From: Curtobacterium flaccumfaciens
Lineage (GTDB): Bacteria; Actinomycetota; Actinomycetes; Actinomycetales; Microbacteriaceae
NCBI GenBank assembly: GCA_029689965.1
Contig: CP121450.1
Span: forward strand, 1,302,001-1,366,000
Direction: 5' to 3'
DNA length: 64,000 nt
The notes under the pieces are model-generated. The model saw nothing but the letters and a program-made list of their open reading frames with translations. It ran no database searches and was not told the DNA's origin. Each line of letters opens with the position of its first letter. Positions within the stretch are counted from its first letter, which is position 1. Shown here in pieces: positions 26,994-37,547 of the stretch. Both the position numbers and the translations under genes were made by a program.

Positions 26994-27924
26994 CTACGCC
27001 AGTGCGAGCCCGATCGACGCCGCGAACGCCAGCACGATCCCGCTCCACTGCAGGGCGGTGAGCCGCTCCCGCAGCACGACCCCGGCGAGCACGACCGTCC
27101 CGATCGGGTACAGCGCGTTGAGCACGCTGACGACCGGGAGCGTCCCCGGTTCGACGCTCGAGCGCAGCGCCGCCTGGAGGAGCACGTTCGCCATCGCGTC
27201 GAGGACGCCGCAGGCGACCACCGTCAGCAGCAACCGGACCGGCCACCGCACCTCCGGCCCCGGAGGCACGGCAGCCCCCGCGACGTCGGCCGACCTGCCT
27301 GGGCCTCCCGGGCCTCCAGGCCGTCGCATCCACCCCGGACGACAGCCGCCGTCCCCAGCAGCACCGCCTGCAGCACCCGCGCGACGACCAGCGGCGCGAC
27401 GCCCGAGTCCGACGGCGTCATGTCGTAGGCGAGCACGATCCCGCCGAACCCGCACCCGGCGACCCCTGCGGTCACGAGGCCGCCCACGGTCACCCGTGCC
27501 CCGGACGTGTCCCGGACCGCGGCGACCAGGACGACCGCGACGACCGCGACCACCAGCGCGGCGACCGCGAGCACGGACAGCACCGTCCCGCGGAACACCG
27601 CGACGAGCACGGGCACGACGGCCGCGAACACGGCGGTGAGCGGTGACAGGACGCTCATCGGCCCGATCGCGAGCGCTCGGTAGAGGAGCAGGACACCGAC
27701 CCCGCCGGACACCCCGGCGATCGCGCCCAGAGCACCGCCGCACCCGTGAACGTCCCGCCGACGACCACGAGACCGAGCAGCAGCGGCCCGATCCCGAGCG
27801 CCGCGGCGACCGCGGCGACGGTCACGGCGCGGAGACGACGGGACGCGACGCCGCCCAGGAAGTCGGCGAAGCCGTACACGAGGGCACCGGACAGGCCGAG
27901 GACGACGGTGAGCACGGCTCCCAT
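26994..27924 (-). CDS. EamA/DMT family transporter (two frameshifts)
   Basis: Drug/metabolite-superfamily permease with about ten short helices in two halves. The first begins MGAVLTVVLGLSGALVYGFADFLGG and includes LLLYRALAIGPMSVLSPL; the second ends LNALYPIGTVVLAGVVLRERLTALQWSGIVLAFAASIGLALA, a typical EamA repeat end. One G is missing near 27728 (GGGG to GGG) and one near 27337 (GGGGG to GGGG); corrected length 310 residues. A hydrophilic linker rich in Gly/Pro separates the halves. Substrate unknown. Confidence 0.85.
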
Positions 27925-27951
27925 CCTGCCCGGCCCGGTAGCCTGCACGGC

Positions 27952-29079
27952 GTGAGCGTTCCGTACCACCGTCTGCCCCGCGTCGACGCACGCTGGAGGT
28001 GGTGGCGTCCGTTCGTGGCGCTGGCGTTCCTGGCCGGCTGGTACCTGGCCTCCCAGATCGTGATCGCGGTCGCCTACTTCGTGCCGATCGGTGCGGTCAG
28101 GGGTGCGGACGGTCTGATCCAGCTGCAGGACGACCTGGCGAGCGGTGCGCTCGACCCGACGGACCCGGTCGTGCTGTCGATGTCGCTCGTGTCGCTCGTG
28201 GTCCTGCTGCCCGGCATCCTGCTCGCGGTGCGGATCGCCCGCCTCGGGCCGGCGGGCATCCTGTCGTCGACGCGGTTCCGCGTGCGCTGGGGGTGGGCGG
28301 CCTGGTGCCTCATCCCGACGCTCGTGATCGCCGTGGTCATGTTCCTGTTCCAGACCGCGGGCATGTTCACGTTCGACGGCGGCTTCGGGTGGAACACCGA
28401 CGCGATCGGGCAGCCGACGGTGTCCGTCGGCACGTTGACGGTCACGATCGTGCTGGTCGTGGTGCTCGTGCCGTTCCAGGGCGCGGCGGAGGAGTACATC
28501 TTCCGCGGATTCCTCCTGCAGACGGTCGGCTCGTGGATCCCGGTCCGTGTCGTCGGCACAGTGGTCGCCGTCGCGGTCTCGACGGTCGTGTTCGCGCTGC
28601 TGCACATCCCGAACGGCTACAACGTCTGGGGCATCCTCGACGTCGGCTCGTTCGGTCTCATCGCCGCGATCATCGTGCTCCGGACCGGCGGCCTGGAGGC
28701 CACCGTCCTGCAGCACGCGTTCAACAACATCATGATCTTCGTGCTGCAGGCGCCGGGTTGGTCGAAGATCGACCTCTCGTCGCAGGACGCCAACGGCACC
28801 GTCGGCGGGTGGCTCCTGACGCTCGCGACCTCGCTCGCCTACTGGGGCATGGTCGAACTCCTCGCGTGGTGGCGCAGGCTGGACCGGCGGTTCGCGGGTC
28901 CGCCCGCTCCGCGGTTCCGCGGTGTGACCCCGGCCTGGGCGGGCGGCAAACGCTGGTTCCGGCCTGGAGGCACGAGCTGGGCGGACGCGCCCGTTCGGCT
29001 CGCCGAGACGGCCGGCCCCGGCGACCGTGTGGAGGACGAGCCTGTGGACAACGCCGTGGGTGTCGCCGGTCGCCCGTAG
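27952..29079 (+). CDS. CPBP family intramembrane metalloprotease
   Basis: 375 residues from GTG 27952. Eight or so hydrophobic helices carry the CPBP (Abi) motifs in order: EEYIFRGFLL (EExxxR), FALLHIPNG (FxxxH) and QHAFNNI (HxxxN). These glutamic-type intramembrane proteases cleave prenylated or membrane proteins in eukaryotes; bacterial members are linked to bacteriocin self-immunity and surface-protein maturation. The C-terminal ~70 residues are Pro-rich and cytoplasmic. Short gap (9 bp) to recQ suggests co-transcription. Confidence 0.88.
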   Translation: MSVPYHRLPRVDARWRWWRPFVALAFLAGWYLASQIVIAVAYFVPIGAVRGADGLIQLQDDLASGALDPTDPVVLSMSLVSLVVLLPGILLAVRIARLGPAGILSSTRFRVRWGWAAWCLIPTLVIAVVMFLFQTAGMFTFDGGFGWNTDAIGQPTVSVGTLTVTIVLVVVLVPFQGAAEEYIFRGFLLQTVGSWIPVRVVGTVVAVAVSTVVFALLHIPNGYNVWGILDVGSFGLIAAIIVLRTGGLEATVLQHAFNNIMIFVLQAPGWSKIDLSSQDANGTVGGWLLTLATSLAYWGMVELLAWWRRLDRRFAGPPAPRFRGVTPAWAGGKRWFRPGGTSWADAPVRLAETAGPGDRVEDEPVDNAVGVAGRP

Positions 29080-29088
29080 GCTCGCTGC

Positions 29089-30954
29089 ATGAGCACCACG
29101 CCCGCGCCCGCCGCCGTGCCTGGTACCGCGGCCGCGACCTCCCCGTCGCGTGCCGCCGCGCTCGACGTCCTGCACCGGGTGTGGGGCTACGACGACTTCC
29201 GCGGCGAGCAGGCGGCGATCATCGACCAGGTCGTGACCGGCGGCGACGCGCTCGTGCTCATGCCGACCGGTGGCGGCAAGTCCCTCTGCTACCAGGTGCC
29301 CGCGCTCGTGCGGGACGGCGTCGGGGTCGTCGTCTCGCCGCTCATCGCCCTCATGCAGGACCAGGTCGACGCCCTCGCCGCGAACGGCGTCAAGGCGGCG
29401 TTCCTCAACTCGACGCAGGGGCCGGACGAACGTGCCCGGGTCGAACGCGCCGTGATCGCGGGCGAGGTCGACATGCTGTACCTGGCGCCGGAACGGCTCC
29501 GGCTCGAGTCCACCCGCGCACTGCTCGACCGTGCGCGGATCGCCCTGTTCGCCATCGACGAGGCCCACTGCGTCGCCCAGTGGGGCCACGACTTCCGGCC
29601 GGACTACCTCGAGCTCAGTGTCCTGCACGAGCGCTGGCCGACCGTGCCGCGCATCGCCCTGACCGCCACGGCCACGCCGCAGACCCACCGCGAGATCTCC
29701 GCCCGCCTCGGCCTCGACGCCGCCGCGCACTTCGTGGCCGACTTCGACCGACCGAACATCCAGTACCGCATCGAGCCGAAGACGGGCGCGCTGCAGCAGC
29801 TGCTCACCTTCATCCGCACCGAGCACAGCGGTGATGCGGGCATCGTCTACTGCCTGTCCCGGAACTCGGTCGAGCGCACGGCGGCCGCCCTCGCCGAGCA
29901 GGGCATCCCCGCACTGCCGTACCACGCCGGGCTCGACGCCAGGGTGCGGGAACGGAACCAGTCCACCTTCCTGCGCGAGGACGGCGTCGTCATGGTCGCG
30001 ACGATCGCGTTCGGCATGGGCATCGACAAGCCGGACGTCCGGTTCGTGGCGCACCTCGATCTCCCGAAGTCGGTGGAGGGGTACTACCAGGAGACCGGTC
30101 GTGCCGGGCGCGACGGTCTGCCCTCGACCGCGTGGCTGGCCTACGGTCTGAACGACGTCGTGCAGCAGCGCCGGATGATCGACCAGTCCGAGGGCGACGC
30201 TGCGCACCGTCGGCAGCTCAGCGCTCACCTCGACGCCATGCTCGCCCTCTGCGAGACGATCGAGTGCCGCCGTGTGCGTCTGCTCGCGTACTTCGGGCAG
30301 GAGAGCACGGCGTGCGGCAACTGCGACACGTGCATCGCCCCGCCGGAGTCGTGGGACGGTACGGTGCCGGCGCAGAAGCTGCTGTCCACCGTGGTCCGGC
30401 TCGACCGGGAGCGCGGGCAGCGGTACGGCGTCTCGCACCTGGTCGACATCCTCGTCGGCAAGCAGTCGCCCCGCGTGCAGGAGCTCCGGCACGAGTCCCT
30501 CGCGACCTTCGGCATCGGCAGCGACCTGAGCGAGGCGGAGTGGCGTGCGGTCGCGCGGCAGCTGCTCGCGCAGGGGTACGCCGCGGTGTCCGCGGACGGC
30601 TTCGGCACCATCGTGCTCAGTCCGACGAGCGCCGAGGTGCTCGGGGAAGGTCGTCGTCCGGATGCGTCGCGACCCGGTGAAAGCCCCGCGCGCCGGTCGT
30701 TCCCGTCGCCCCGTCGTGACCGACATGCCACAGGAGGCGCTCGGTCTGTTCGAGTCGCTGCGGGCGTGGCGTGCGGCGCAGGCCCGCGAGCAGGGCGTCC
30801 CCGCGTACGTGGTGTTCAACGACGCGACGCTGCGGGGATCGCGGCGGTGAAGCCCGCGGACGAGGACCAGCTCGCCGAGATCTCCGGGGTCGGCGGCACG
30901 AAGCTCGAGCGCTACGGCCGGGCCGTGCTCGACGTGGTCGCGGCGGCGGACTGA
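29089..30954 (+). CDS. recQ: RecQ family ATP-dependent DNA helicase (two frameshifts)
   Basis: 3'-5' DNA helicase, about 622 residues. Motif I is [15 protein letters not shown], motif [19 protein letters not shown], motif [12 protein letters not shown]. The RecQ zinc site is present as C...CGNCDTC, and a winged-helix region ([16 protein letters not shown]) follows. The C-terminal HRDC domain is read after a frame change near 30647 (GGGG run; either two G lost or one gained) and a lost G near 30835, ending [20 protein letters not shown]. Acts in recombination and fork repair. Confidence 0.93.
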   Translation: MSTTPAPAAVPGTAAATSPSRAAALDVLHRVWGYDDFRGEQAAIIDQVVTGGDALVLMPTGGGKSLCYQVPALVRDGVGVVVSPLIALMQDQVDALAANGVKAAFLNSTQGPDERARVERAVIAGEVDMLYLAPERLRLESTRALLDRARIALFAIDEAHCVAQWGHDFRPDYLELSVLHERWPTVPRIALTATATPQTHREISARLGLDAAAHFVADFDRPNIQYRIEPKTGALQQLLTFIRTEHSGDAGIVYCLSRNSVERTAAALAEQGIPALPYHAGLDARVRERNQSTFLREDGVVMVATIAFGMGIDKPDVRFVAHLDLPKSVEGYYQETGRAGRDGLPSTAWLAYGLNDVVQQRRMIDQSEGDAAHRRQLSAHLDAMLALCETIECRRVRLLAYFGQESTACGNCDTCIAPPESWDGTVPAQKLLSTVVRLDRERGQRYGVSHLVDILVGKQSPRVQELRHESLATFGIGSDLSEAEWRAVARQLLAQGYAAVSADGFGTIVLSPTSAEVLGEGRRPDASRPGESPARRSFPSPRRDRHATGGARSVRVAAGVACGAGPRAGRPRVRGVQRRDAAGIAAVKPADEDQLAEISGVGGTKLERYGRAVLDVVAAAD

Positions 30955-31031
30955 CCGACACATTCCGCAGCGGGCATGCGACCGGGGGCGTGATCACTAC
31001 ACTCGGAACCTCCCGTCACGAGGAGGCCCGG

Positions 31032-31789
31032 GTGTCCGGTTCGACGAAGTCCACCACCACGTCGTTCACCACGGTGCTGAGCCGCGCGGTGGTGACGCCG
31101 CTCGCACGCCTGCTGTGGCGTCCGCGGATCATCGGCCGGAAGAACGTCCCGAAGCGTGGTCCGGTGATCCTGGCGAGCAACCACCGCTCGTTCATCGACT
31201 CGCCGGCCATCACGCTCATGGCTCCGCGGAAGGTGTCGTTCCTGGCGAAGCAGGAGTACTTCACGGGGAAGGGGCTGCGCGGCGCGCTCTCCCGGGCGTT
31301 CTTCGGCGGCATCGGCGCGATCGGTGTCGAGCGCGGCGCGGGTCCGCGGCGCAGCACGCCCTGGACCTCGGTCTCGAACGTCTCGAAGCCGGCGAGGCGT
31401 TCGCCATCTACCCGGAGGGCACCCGCTCCCTCGACGGCCGCCTGTACAAGGGTCGCACCGGTGTCGCCTGGCTCGCGTTGACCAGTGGTGCTCCCGCGGT
31501 CCCCGTCGCGCTGACCGGCACCGAGGACGTCCAGCCCGTGGGGTCGCGGATCCCGAGGTTCGCGAAGGTGACGATCGAGTTCGGGGAGCCCCTCGATCTG
31601 TCCGGCTTCGGCGAGGCGTCCTCGGGCCGTGCCCGCCGGCACGCCACCGATGCCGTGATGGCCGCCATCCAGGAGCTCAGCGGCCAGGAGCCCGCGAACG
31701 CCTACGACAACCCGCCGGCCACGATCGTGGAGCGGGTGCGACAGGCACTGCGTCGGGACGACCCGACCGAGGCCGTCGAACCAGACTGA
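31032..31789 (+). CDS. 1-acyl-sn-glycerol-3-phosphate acyltransferase (PlsC-like; one frameshift)
   Basis: 252 residues after restoring one G near 31345. The acyltransferase block I NHRSFIDSP (HX4D), block II/III (GGIGAIGVERG; AIYPEGTRS) and block IV (VPVALTG) are in order. Start GTG 31032 has GAGGAGG upstream. The enzyme adds the second acyl chain to make phosphatidic acid at the inner membrane face. It is 77 bp after recQ on the same strand. A general PlsC-like acyltransferase with another acceptor cannot be excluded. Confidence 0.88.
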
Positions 31790-31794
31790 CCACG

Positions 31795-31923
31795 GCGTAT
31801 CTGAAGATTGCTATTGCACATCCAATATATTGCTGCTTGAATGGAGGCGTGCCCAGGGGCACACTCCGCCGCGACCCGCCCGAGAACGGGTCGCTCAGCC
31901 CACCTGATCGGAAGGCAAGCAGC
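31795..31923 (+). promoter_or_regulatory. AT-rich promoter region with two hairpins
   Basis: About 50 bp (31795-31845) are strikingly AT-rich for this genome, with repeated ATTGCT/ATTGCA/ATTGCT. Then GTGCCCAGGGGCAC (near 31851) and GACCCG...CGGGTC (near 31875-31892) form hairpins before the ATG at 31924. This looks like a strong or tightly controlled promoter with a structured leader for the following two genes. Confidence 0.5.
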
Positions 31924-32268
31924 ATGTCCTCCACTCCGCTCTTCGACTCCATCGCCCGTCGTGGCGAGCGCCCGGCAGCCGCGCAGCAGGCGCCGGCTCC
32001 GAGTGTCGCCCGCGCGACCTTCACCCCGGCGCCGACCTCGCCGATGTCGGCTCCGGTGGAGCGCACGGACATCGTGCCCGCCGCCCTCGTCGCCGCGATC
32101 GACGCGATCCCGGCTCGAGTCGCTTCGGCGGCGAGCGACGAGCACACGGTGTCCGCCGAGCAGCTCGCGCTGGTCGAAGCGGTGGCCGACTCGCTCACCC
32201 GCGTGGTGGTCGACGCCATCGCGACGGAGCTCGAGCGCATCGCCCGCGACGGCGCCGTCCGTTCCTGA
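31924..32268 (+). CDS. hypothetical protein, 114 residues
   Basis: Intact frame, not recognised. The N-terminal half is Pro/Ala-rich and probably disordered; the C-terminal half is amphipathic helix (VPAALVAAIDAIPARVAS, LALVEAVADSLTRVVVDAIATELERI), which suggests self-association. No signal peptide. It lies 14 bp before the M23 peptidase gene and shares its AT-rich promoter, so it may work with that peptidase. Confidence 0.65.
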   Translation: MSSTPLFDSIARRGERPAAAQQAPAPSVARATFTPAPTSPMSAPVERTDIVPAALVAAIDAIPARVASAASDEHTVSAEQLALVEAVADSLTRVVVDAIATELERIARDGAVRS

Positions 32269-32282
32269 CCGGGGCGATCCCG

Positions 32283-33383
32283 ATGACCACGACGACGGAC
32301 CGCCTGCCGATGCGCCCGCGGAGCGCAGCGCGGCACGCTGTGAACACCACGCCGGCCGATGGTGCGTACCCGACGCGCCGTGCGCGCCGCGCTGCCGAGG
32401 CCGTACTCGAAGCGGTCGCGACGCGCGGACCGGAGGAGCGCGCGCCGGAGCACGGGTGCCCGGCGATGGTCCAGGCGTCCGCACCGCTCGTCGCCCCCGT
32501 CGTCTCGCCGAGCGTGACCGCCGGTGCGGTCACCCACGAAGCCACCGGGGCGCCGGTGACCGCGCCCGGCGCCCGGTCTCCACCCCGCGCCCGCCGGAAG
32601 CGGAGCCGACGGCGTGCAACGATCCGCTCCCGTCGCGGCGCGCGCTGCGTCCCGTGCCCCGGTCCAGCCGACCGACCGAGCTCGGCCGTGCGGTCACCCA
32701 GGCGATCACGCTGCCGCTCCGGACCATCGGTTCGGCGGTGTCGTCGGCCAAGGCGGTGCCGTTGACCGCGACGGCCGTGGTCGCCTGCCTCGTCGTCACC
32801 GTGGCGACCCCGCAGACGGCGGCAGCGGCGACGCCGCAGGCGATGCTCCCGGCGCTCGACGTGCAGGAGTACACCGCCTCCGCCGGTTCGGCGACCACCG
32901 TCGAGCGCGATGCGTTCGCGATCGGCCGGATCCCGGTCCGCACGCCGACGTCCCCGCACCGTCGAAGGCCGCCGGCCCGGCCTCGGTCCGGCCGGTCGCC
33001 GGTACGATCCCGGCCGCCGGTGGGTTCGGCTCCCGGTGGGTCCGGGGGTGCGCGGCGTGCTCGACCAACCACCAGGGGCTCGACTTCGCGGCGCCCACGG
33101 GTACCGCGGTCGTCGCCGCCATGTCCGGGCGCGTGGTGTCCGCCGGGTGTTCGGCGGCTACGGCAACCAGGTCCTCCTGCAGCACGCCGACGGCTCGCAG
33201 ACCCGGTACGGGCACCTGTCGCAGATCGGCGTCCGCGGCGGGCAGACGGTCACCGCCGGCCAACGGATCGGGGCCGTCGGGAACACCGGTGTCTCGACGG
33301 GCGCACACCTGCACTTCGAGGTCATCGTCGGCGGGACCCCGGTGGACCCGGCCGTCTGGCTCCGGAACCGCGGTCTGCTCTGA
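32283..33383 (+). CDS. M23 family metallopeptidase with one transmembrane helix (three frameshifts)
   Basis: Murein endopeptidase-type protein, about 367 residues. A basic cytoplasmic part (~155 residues) precedes one membrane helix (AVPLTATAVVACLVVTVATP), then an outer linker and the LytM/M23 domain: NHQGLDFAAPTGTAV (first metal ligands), GNQVLLQHADGSQTRYGHL and GAHLHFEVIVGG (last ligand pair). Single bases are missing near 32580 (CCCC to CCC), 32938 (CCC to CC) and 33148 (GGGG to GGG). Likely acts on peptidoglycan cross-links at the cell surface. Confidence 0.85.
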
Positions 33384-33444
33384 TCCGGGGCGCGTAGCGT
33401 CGGGACCGTGGCGGCAGGGTGTCGCCGCAGAGACGGAGACGCGC

Positions 33445-34292
33445 GTGCGGGTGAGTGTTCTGGGAACCGGGACGATGGGTGCCGGAGTGGCGGGGTCGCT
33501 GCTCCGCGAGGGCCACGAGGTGACCGTCTGGAACCGGAGCACCGACAAGGCGGCCCCGCTCGGCGACCGGGGAGCGACCGTCGCGCCCGACCCCGGGGCC
33601 GCGGTCGCCGTCGCCGAGGTCGTGCTGCTCACGCTGTTCGACACCGACGCGGTGGTCGACGTACTCGAATCCGCAGCAGGCGAGGCACCGACCGACGCCG
33701 TGTGGGTGCAGTGCTCGACGATCGGCGTCGCCGGTACCGACACCGTGGTGCAGCTCGCCGGCAAGTACGGCATCACCCTCGTCGAGGCGATGATGCTCGG
33801 GACGAAGGCCCCGGCGGAGCAGGGCACGCTGACGATGCTCGCCGCCGGGCAGTCGGACGTGCTCGACCGCATCGACCCGGTCCTCGACGCCATCGGCGCG
33901 AAGACCGTCCGGGCAGGCGAGCAGGTCGGTGCCGGAACCGCCCTCAAGCTCGCGGCGAACGCCTGGATCGCGTCGATCACCGCCGCGACCGGCCAGTCCC
34001 TCGCCGTCGCCAGGTCGCTCGGACTGGACCCGCGCTGTTCCTCCAGGCGATCGACGGCAGCGCCAGCGACTCGGCCTACGCGCACACGAAGGGCCAGGCC
34101 ATGATCGACGCAGCGTTCCCGGCACAGTTCGCCCTGGACGGACTGCGGAAGGACATCGGACTGATCACCGACGCCGCACGCGGTGCCGGGGTGTCGACCG
34201 TGCTGCTCGACGCGCTCGGCCGTGTCTACGCCGACGCCAGCGCCGCGGGCCACGGCGGCGACGACATCGCGGCGGTCGGCACCGCCTTCTAG
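33445..34292 (+). CDS. NAD(P)-binding 3-hydroxyisobutyrate dehydrogenase-like reductase (one frameshift)
   Basis: 282 residues. The Rossmann motif VSVLGTGTMGAGVAGSLLREG is N-terminal; the family's substrate loop and catalytic-lysine region (GAGTALKLAANAWIASI) lie near residue 165-180. One C is missing near 34032 (CCCC to CCC). The beta-hydroxyacid dehydrogenase family reduces or oxidises small hydroxyacids; the exact substrate is unknown (glyoxylate, succinic semialdehyde and imine reductases share the fold). GTG 33445 start. Confidence 0.85.
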
Positions 34293-34311
34293 CGGCGCCC
34301 TCTAGCGCCGC
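34292..34311. terminator. GC hairpin between converging genes
   Basis: GCGGCGC-CCTCTA-GCGCCGC spans the gap between the reductase stop and the stop of the small minus-strand gene, overlapping the latter's last codons. It is small but well placed for convergent termination. Confidence 0.45.
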
Positions 34312-34529
34312 CCGAAGAACCGTCGGACCGCGTTCGTGAGCCGTCCGACGGTCTCGTCGTTCATCGTGTTCGCGAGGTCGAACGCCTCGCGCGCGGGGTC
34401 GGCACCCGCCCGGATGCGACGCAGTGCCGCGTCCGCGCGGGCCCGGGCATCGAGCTCGGCGAGGGGCATGTCGTCCTCGGGGTCGTGCGGTGCGGGCGTC
34501 GCGGCACCGTTCGTGCCCGTGTCAGCCAT
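34302..34529 (-). CDS. hypothetical acidic/helical small protein
   Basis: 75 residues, intact, unrecognised. Acidic start (PHDPEDDMPLAELDARARADA) and a basic C-terminal helix (VGRLTNAVRRFFGRR). The layout suggests a soluble helical protein. Divergent from the alpha-E gene by ~130 bp that hold no other obvious feature. Confidence 0.6.
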   Translation of the reverse strand: MADTGTNGAATPAPHDPEDDMPLAELDARARADAALRRIRAGADPAREAFDLANTMNDETVGRLTNAVRRFFGRR

Positions 34530-34659
34530 GACAGCAGGCTACGCGGACGAGCCGACCGTGCGGTGATCGGACCGTCGAGGGCTCCGCAACACCCGTGACG
34601 CGGCGACGAAACACCCTCGCAATCCGCGGTCAGTACGTTCGCCGCATGCAGGAGCCGAC

Positions 34660-35553
34660 GTGCTGAGCGGACTCGCGGGGAGCGTCTTCCACGTCGGGAG
34701 CGCCGTCGAACGCACGGACGTGGTCGCTCGGATGCTCGACGTCTACGTCGCCCGGGGGAGCCGGCCGCCGCCGCCCAGGACCGGGCGGTCGCCGCCGAGC
34801 TCCGGTCCGTGGTGGGCGCCGCGGGTCCGGGAGACGACACGGATCGCGCGGCCACCATCGACTCGCTCGCCCTCGACCGGCACGAACCGGCGTCGATCGC
34901 ATCAGCCGTCGCGGTCGCGAGAGACCACGCCCGCCGTGCCCGCGAGGTGGTCTCCGCCGACCTCTGGGACTGCCTCGACGTCACCCGCTCCCGGATGCCC
35001 CGGAAGGTCGCGATCGACCGCGCGCACGAGTTCCTCGGGTGGGTCCGGGAGCGCAGCGCCCTCGCGATCGGTGTCGTCGAGGGCGACGCCAGCCGCGACG
35101 AGGTCTGGGAGTACTTCACCCTCGGACGTTCGTTGCAGCGGTGCGCGACGACGGCGAGGCTCCTCGGGTCGGGGCTCCTCGAGCCGGCCTCCGGACACTC
35201 GTGGGGATCGCGCTCCGGGCGTGTGGCGCGGGGAGGCGTTCCTCCGTGGCCGCGACCACCACAGCCCGCAGGCCGAGGATGCCGCGGCCTTCCTGCTCCT
35301 CGACGAGCACAGTCCCCGGTCGCTGCGGTTCCTCGCGCGGCGCGCGGACGAGTGCCTCGCGGACGTCGCACCGCTCCGCGTGGACGACGAGGTGCGCGCG
35401 TTCGCCGAGGCCCGCGCCGCACTCGAGTCGGTGTCGGAACACGCGGCGCGCCTCGCGGCGCAGGCTGCGGCGAGACGGCTCGCCGTCGCGGCCGACCGCG
35501 TGGTCGCGGCGCTCGAGGAGCGGGTCTTCGCGGTCCCGGAGCCGGCACGCTGA
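34660..35553 (+). CDS. Alpha-E domain-containing protein (DUF403-like; three frameshifts)
   Basis: About 298 all-helical residues. The start LSGLAGSVFHVGSAVERTDVVARMLDV matches the alpha-E family opening, and the C-terminal helix LRFLARRADECLADVAPL fits too. Family members usually accompany a circularly permuted ATP-grasp protein and a transglutaminase-like protease; neither is adjacent here. Single G losses are inferred near 34757, 35190 and 35203. Start is GTG 34660, with AGGAG upstream. Function is not established; predicted partner in a peptide-ligase system. Confidence 0.7.
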   Translation: MLSGLAGSVFHVGSAVERTDVVARMLDVYVARGSRPPPPRTGRSPPSSGPWWAPRVRETTRIARPPSTRSPSTGTNRRRSHQPSRSRETTPAVPARWSPPTSGTASTSPAPGCPGRSRSTARTSSSGGSGSAAPSRSVSSRATPAATRSGSTSPSDVRCSGARRRRGSSGRGSSSRPPDTRGDRAPGVWRGEAFLRGRDHHSPQAEDAAAFLLLDEHSPRSLRFLARRADECLADVAPLRVDDEVRAFAEARAALESVSEHAARLAAQAAARRLAVAADRVVAALEERVFAVPEPAR

Positions 35554-35578
35554 GCCCGTCGTGACCACGCCGACGCCG

Positions 35579-35610
35579 GGAGGCGCGGGGCGGGCCGGCA
35601 CCGCGCCTCC
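35579..35610. terminator. GGAGGCGCGG hairpin
   Basis: GGAGGCGCGG (35579-35588) pairs perfectly with CCGCGCCTCC (35601-35610), 26 bp after the alpha-E stop and before the converging MFS gene. CTCCAGGC follows, placing it in the recurrent CTGGAGGC hairpin family. Confidence 0.7.
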
Positions 35611-35699
35611 AGGCCGACCCGTCTGAGGGTCTCGGCCCGTCGACGTCCGCGACCCGCCCGCGCCGACGCGTCCGACCCGACGGGGTCGGGAACAGGTCG

Positions 35700-37045
35700 T
35701 CAGACCGCGCTGGAGCGGTCGGCGACCGCCTCGTCCCGCTCGAGGTCCTGCCGGAGCGCGGCACGCGACGCGCGCGTCCCCACGACCGGGATCGCGTGCG
35801 TGATCGCCAGGTGCAACCGGTTGTCCGCGTCGTACCGCACCCGGAACCGCTCGTACCGGACGAGCCACACGAGGGCGATCGCGAGCGCGACGAACCCCGA
35901 TGTCGCCCCCACGGCGATGGCCCAGCGCGGACCCCAGGCATCGGCGACGGCACCGACGATCGGGGCGCCGATGGGGGTGCCCCGGCGAAGATCGCCATGT
36001 AGAGCGCCATCACACGACCGCGCATCGCGGGCTTCGTGGTGGTCTGCACGAGGGCGTTGGCGGTCGTCATGAACGTCAGCGACGCGAGTCCGACGAAGAC
36101 GAGCACGACGGCGAACGTCCAGTACGTCGGAGCGACCGCGGCGGCGGCGCAGGCGACCCCGAACCCCGCCGAGGCGATCACGAGCGTGCGCATCCGCGGA
36201 CGGTCGCGCCGGGCGGAGAGCAGGGCCCCGGCGACGGAGCCGATCGCCATCACGGAGTTGAGGAGGCCGAACTCGCCCGCTCCCTTGCCGAACTCCACGC
36301 GCGCCATCGTCGAGGTGAAGATCGGGAAGTTCACACCGAACGTGCCGACGACGAAGATCATGCACAGCACGACGATGATGTCCGGCCGGGTGCGCACGTA
36401 CTGGAACCCGGCGACGATCTGCCCTTTGCCCCGCTTCGCCCGCGGGCGGTCGGCGAGCTGCGCGGGGTCGACGAACCGCAGCGCGATGAGGACGGCCAGG
36501 AACGACGCGGCGTTGATGACGAACACCCAGCCCGAGCCGATCGCCGCGATGAGCACGCCGGCGACCGCGGGGCCGATCAGCCGAGCGGCGTTGAACGACG
36601 CGGAGTTGAGCGCCACCGCGTTGGCGACGTGCTCGCCCTGCACGACGTCCGACACGAAGGCCTGGCGGATCGGGGTGTCGAACGCGGCGACGATGCCGAG
36701 CGCGAGCGCGAAGCCGTACAGCGACCAGATCGTGGCGGTGTCGGTCAGCACCATGATCCCGAGACCCAGACCGAGGGCACCCATGAGGCCCTGCGTGAGC
36801 ATGAGCATCGTGCGGCGGTCGAACCGGTCGGCGGCGAGGCCGGTCAGGGGGAGGAGCAGGAGCTGTGGACCGAACTGCAGCGCCATGGTGATGCCGACCG
36901 CGATGGCGTCGTTGTCGGAGAGCTTCGTCAGGACGATCCAGTCCTGGGCGGTGCGCTGCATCCAGGTACCGACGTTCGACACGAGTGCACCGGCGAACCA
37001 GATGCGGTAGTTGCGGCCCGACAGGGAGCGGAACATGGCGGTCAC
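35700..37045 (-). CDS. MFS transporter (one frameshift)
   Basis: Twelve-helix major facilitator, 448 residues. It opens MFRSLSGRNYRIWFAGALVSNVGTWMQRTAQDW, the entS/MFS_3-like start, has the loop motif ADRFDRRTML between helices 2 and 3, and LGIVAAFDTPIRQAFVSDVV. One G is missing near 35980 (GGGGG to GGGG). The GTG at 37045 shares its G with the MarR gene's TAG stop, so translation is coupled. Probably an exporter induced through MarR; substrate unknown. Confidence 0.9.
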
Positions 37046-37473
37046 TACTGGGCCAGCCTCCTCATGATCTCGGTGGCGTCGGCGAGCGTGGCGCGCTCCG
37101 CCGGGGTGAGCGCCGCGAGGCGCGGGGTGAGCCAGCCGTCCCGGCGACGCCGGGTCTCCACGACGAAGGCCGCCCCGGCCTCCGTCGCGCCGATGAGGAC
37201 CTTGCGTCGGTCGTCGCCGTGCAGTCCCTTGGACACGAGCCCGCGGTCGATGAGCACCGCGACGGTCTTGGTCATCGAGGGCGGCGTGACGCCGTCCTGC
37301 CGGCTGAGCTCGGCGAGGGTCATCGCTCCGTCGCGGTGGAGTCGCGCGAGGGCAGAGAACTGCGCGTCGGTGACGGTCGTGTCGGCCTTCTGGTTGCGCA
37401 GGGTCCGGGACAGCCGGTTGACGGCGATCCGCAGGTCGGTCGCGAGCGACGTGCGGGACTGGGCGGTGGGCAC
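37045..37473 (-). CDS. MarR family transcriptional regulator
   Basis: 142 residues from GTG 37473, intact. The winged-helix core is QFSALARLHRDGAMTLAELSRQDGVTPPSMTKTVAVLIDRGLVSKGLHGDDRRKVLIGATEAG, a standard MarR fold. First gene of a two-gene operon with the MFS exporter. Upstream, AGTTCAGCGAACGAACT (37494-37510) is an interrupted dyad and AACTAA/GACTAA repeats flank the presumed -10 region; these may be its operators. Likely ligand-relieved repressor of the exporter. Confidence 0.9.
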   Translation of the reverse strand: MPTAQSRTSLATDLRIAVNRLSRTLRNQKADTTVTDAQFSALARLHRDGAMTLAELSRQDGVTPPSMTKTVAVLIDRGLVSKGLHGDDRRKVLIGATEAGAAFVVETRRRRDGWLTPRLAALTPAERATLADATEIMRRLAQ

Positions 37474-37547
37474 GATCGTTAGTCTACCAAATTAGTTCAG
37501 CGAACGAACTGCCTGGTGCCGCCGCGCCTGCTGGCCGGCTGCTGGCC

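Noticed and set aside
27655..30963. 1102-codon minus-strand ORF
   Set aside because: Covers CPBP protease and recQ on the opposite strand; high GC makes such shadows long. No domain visible.
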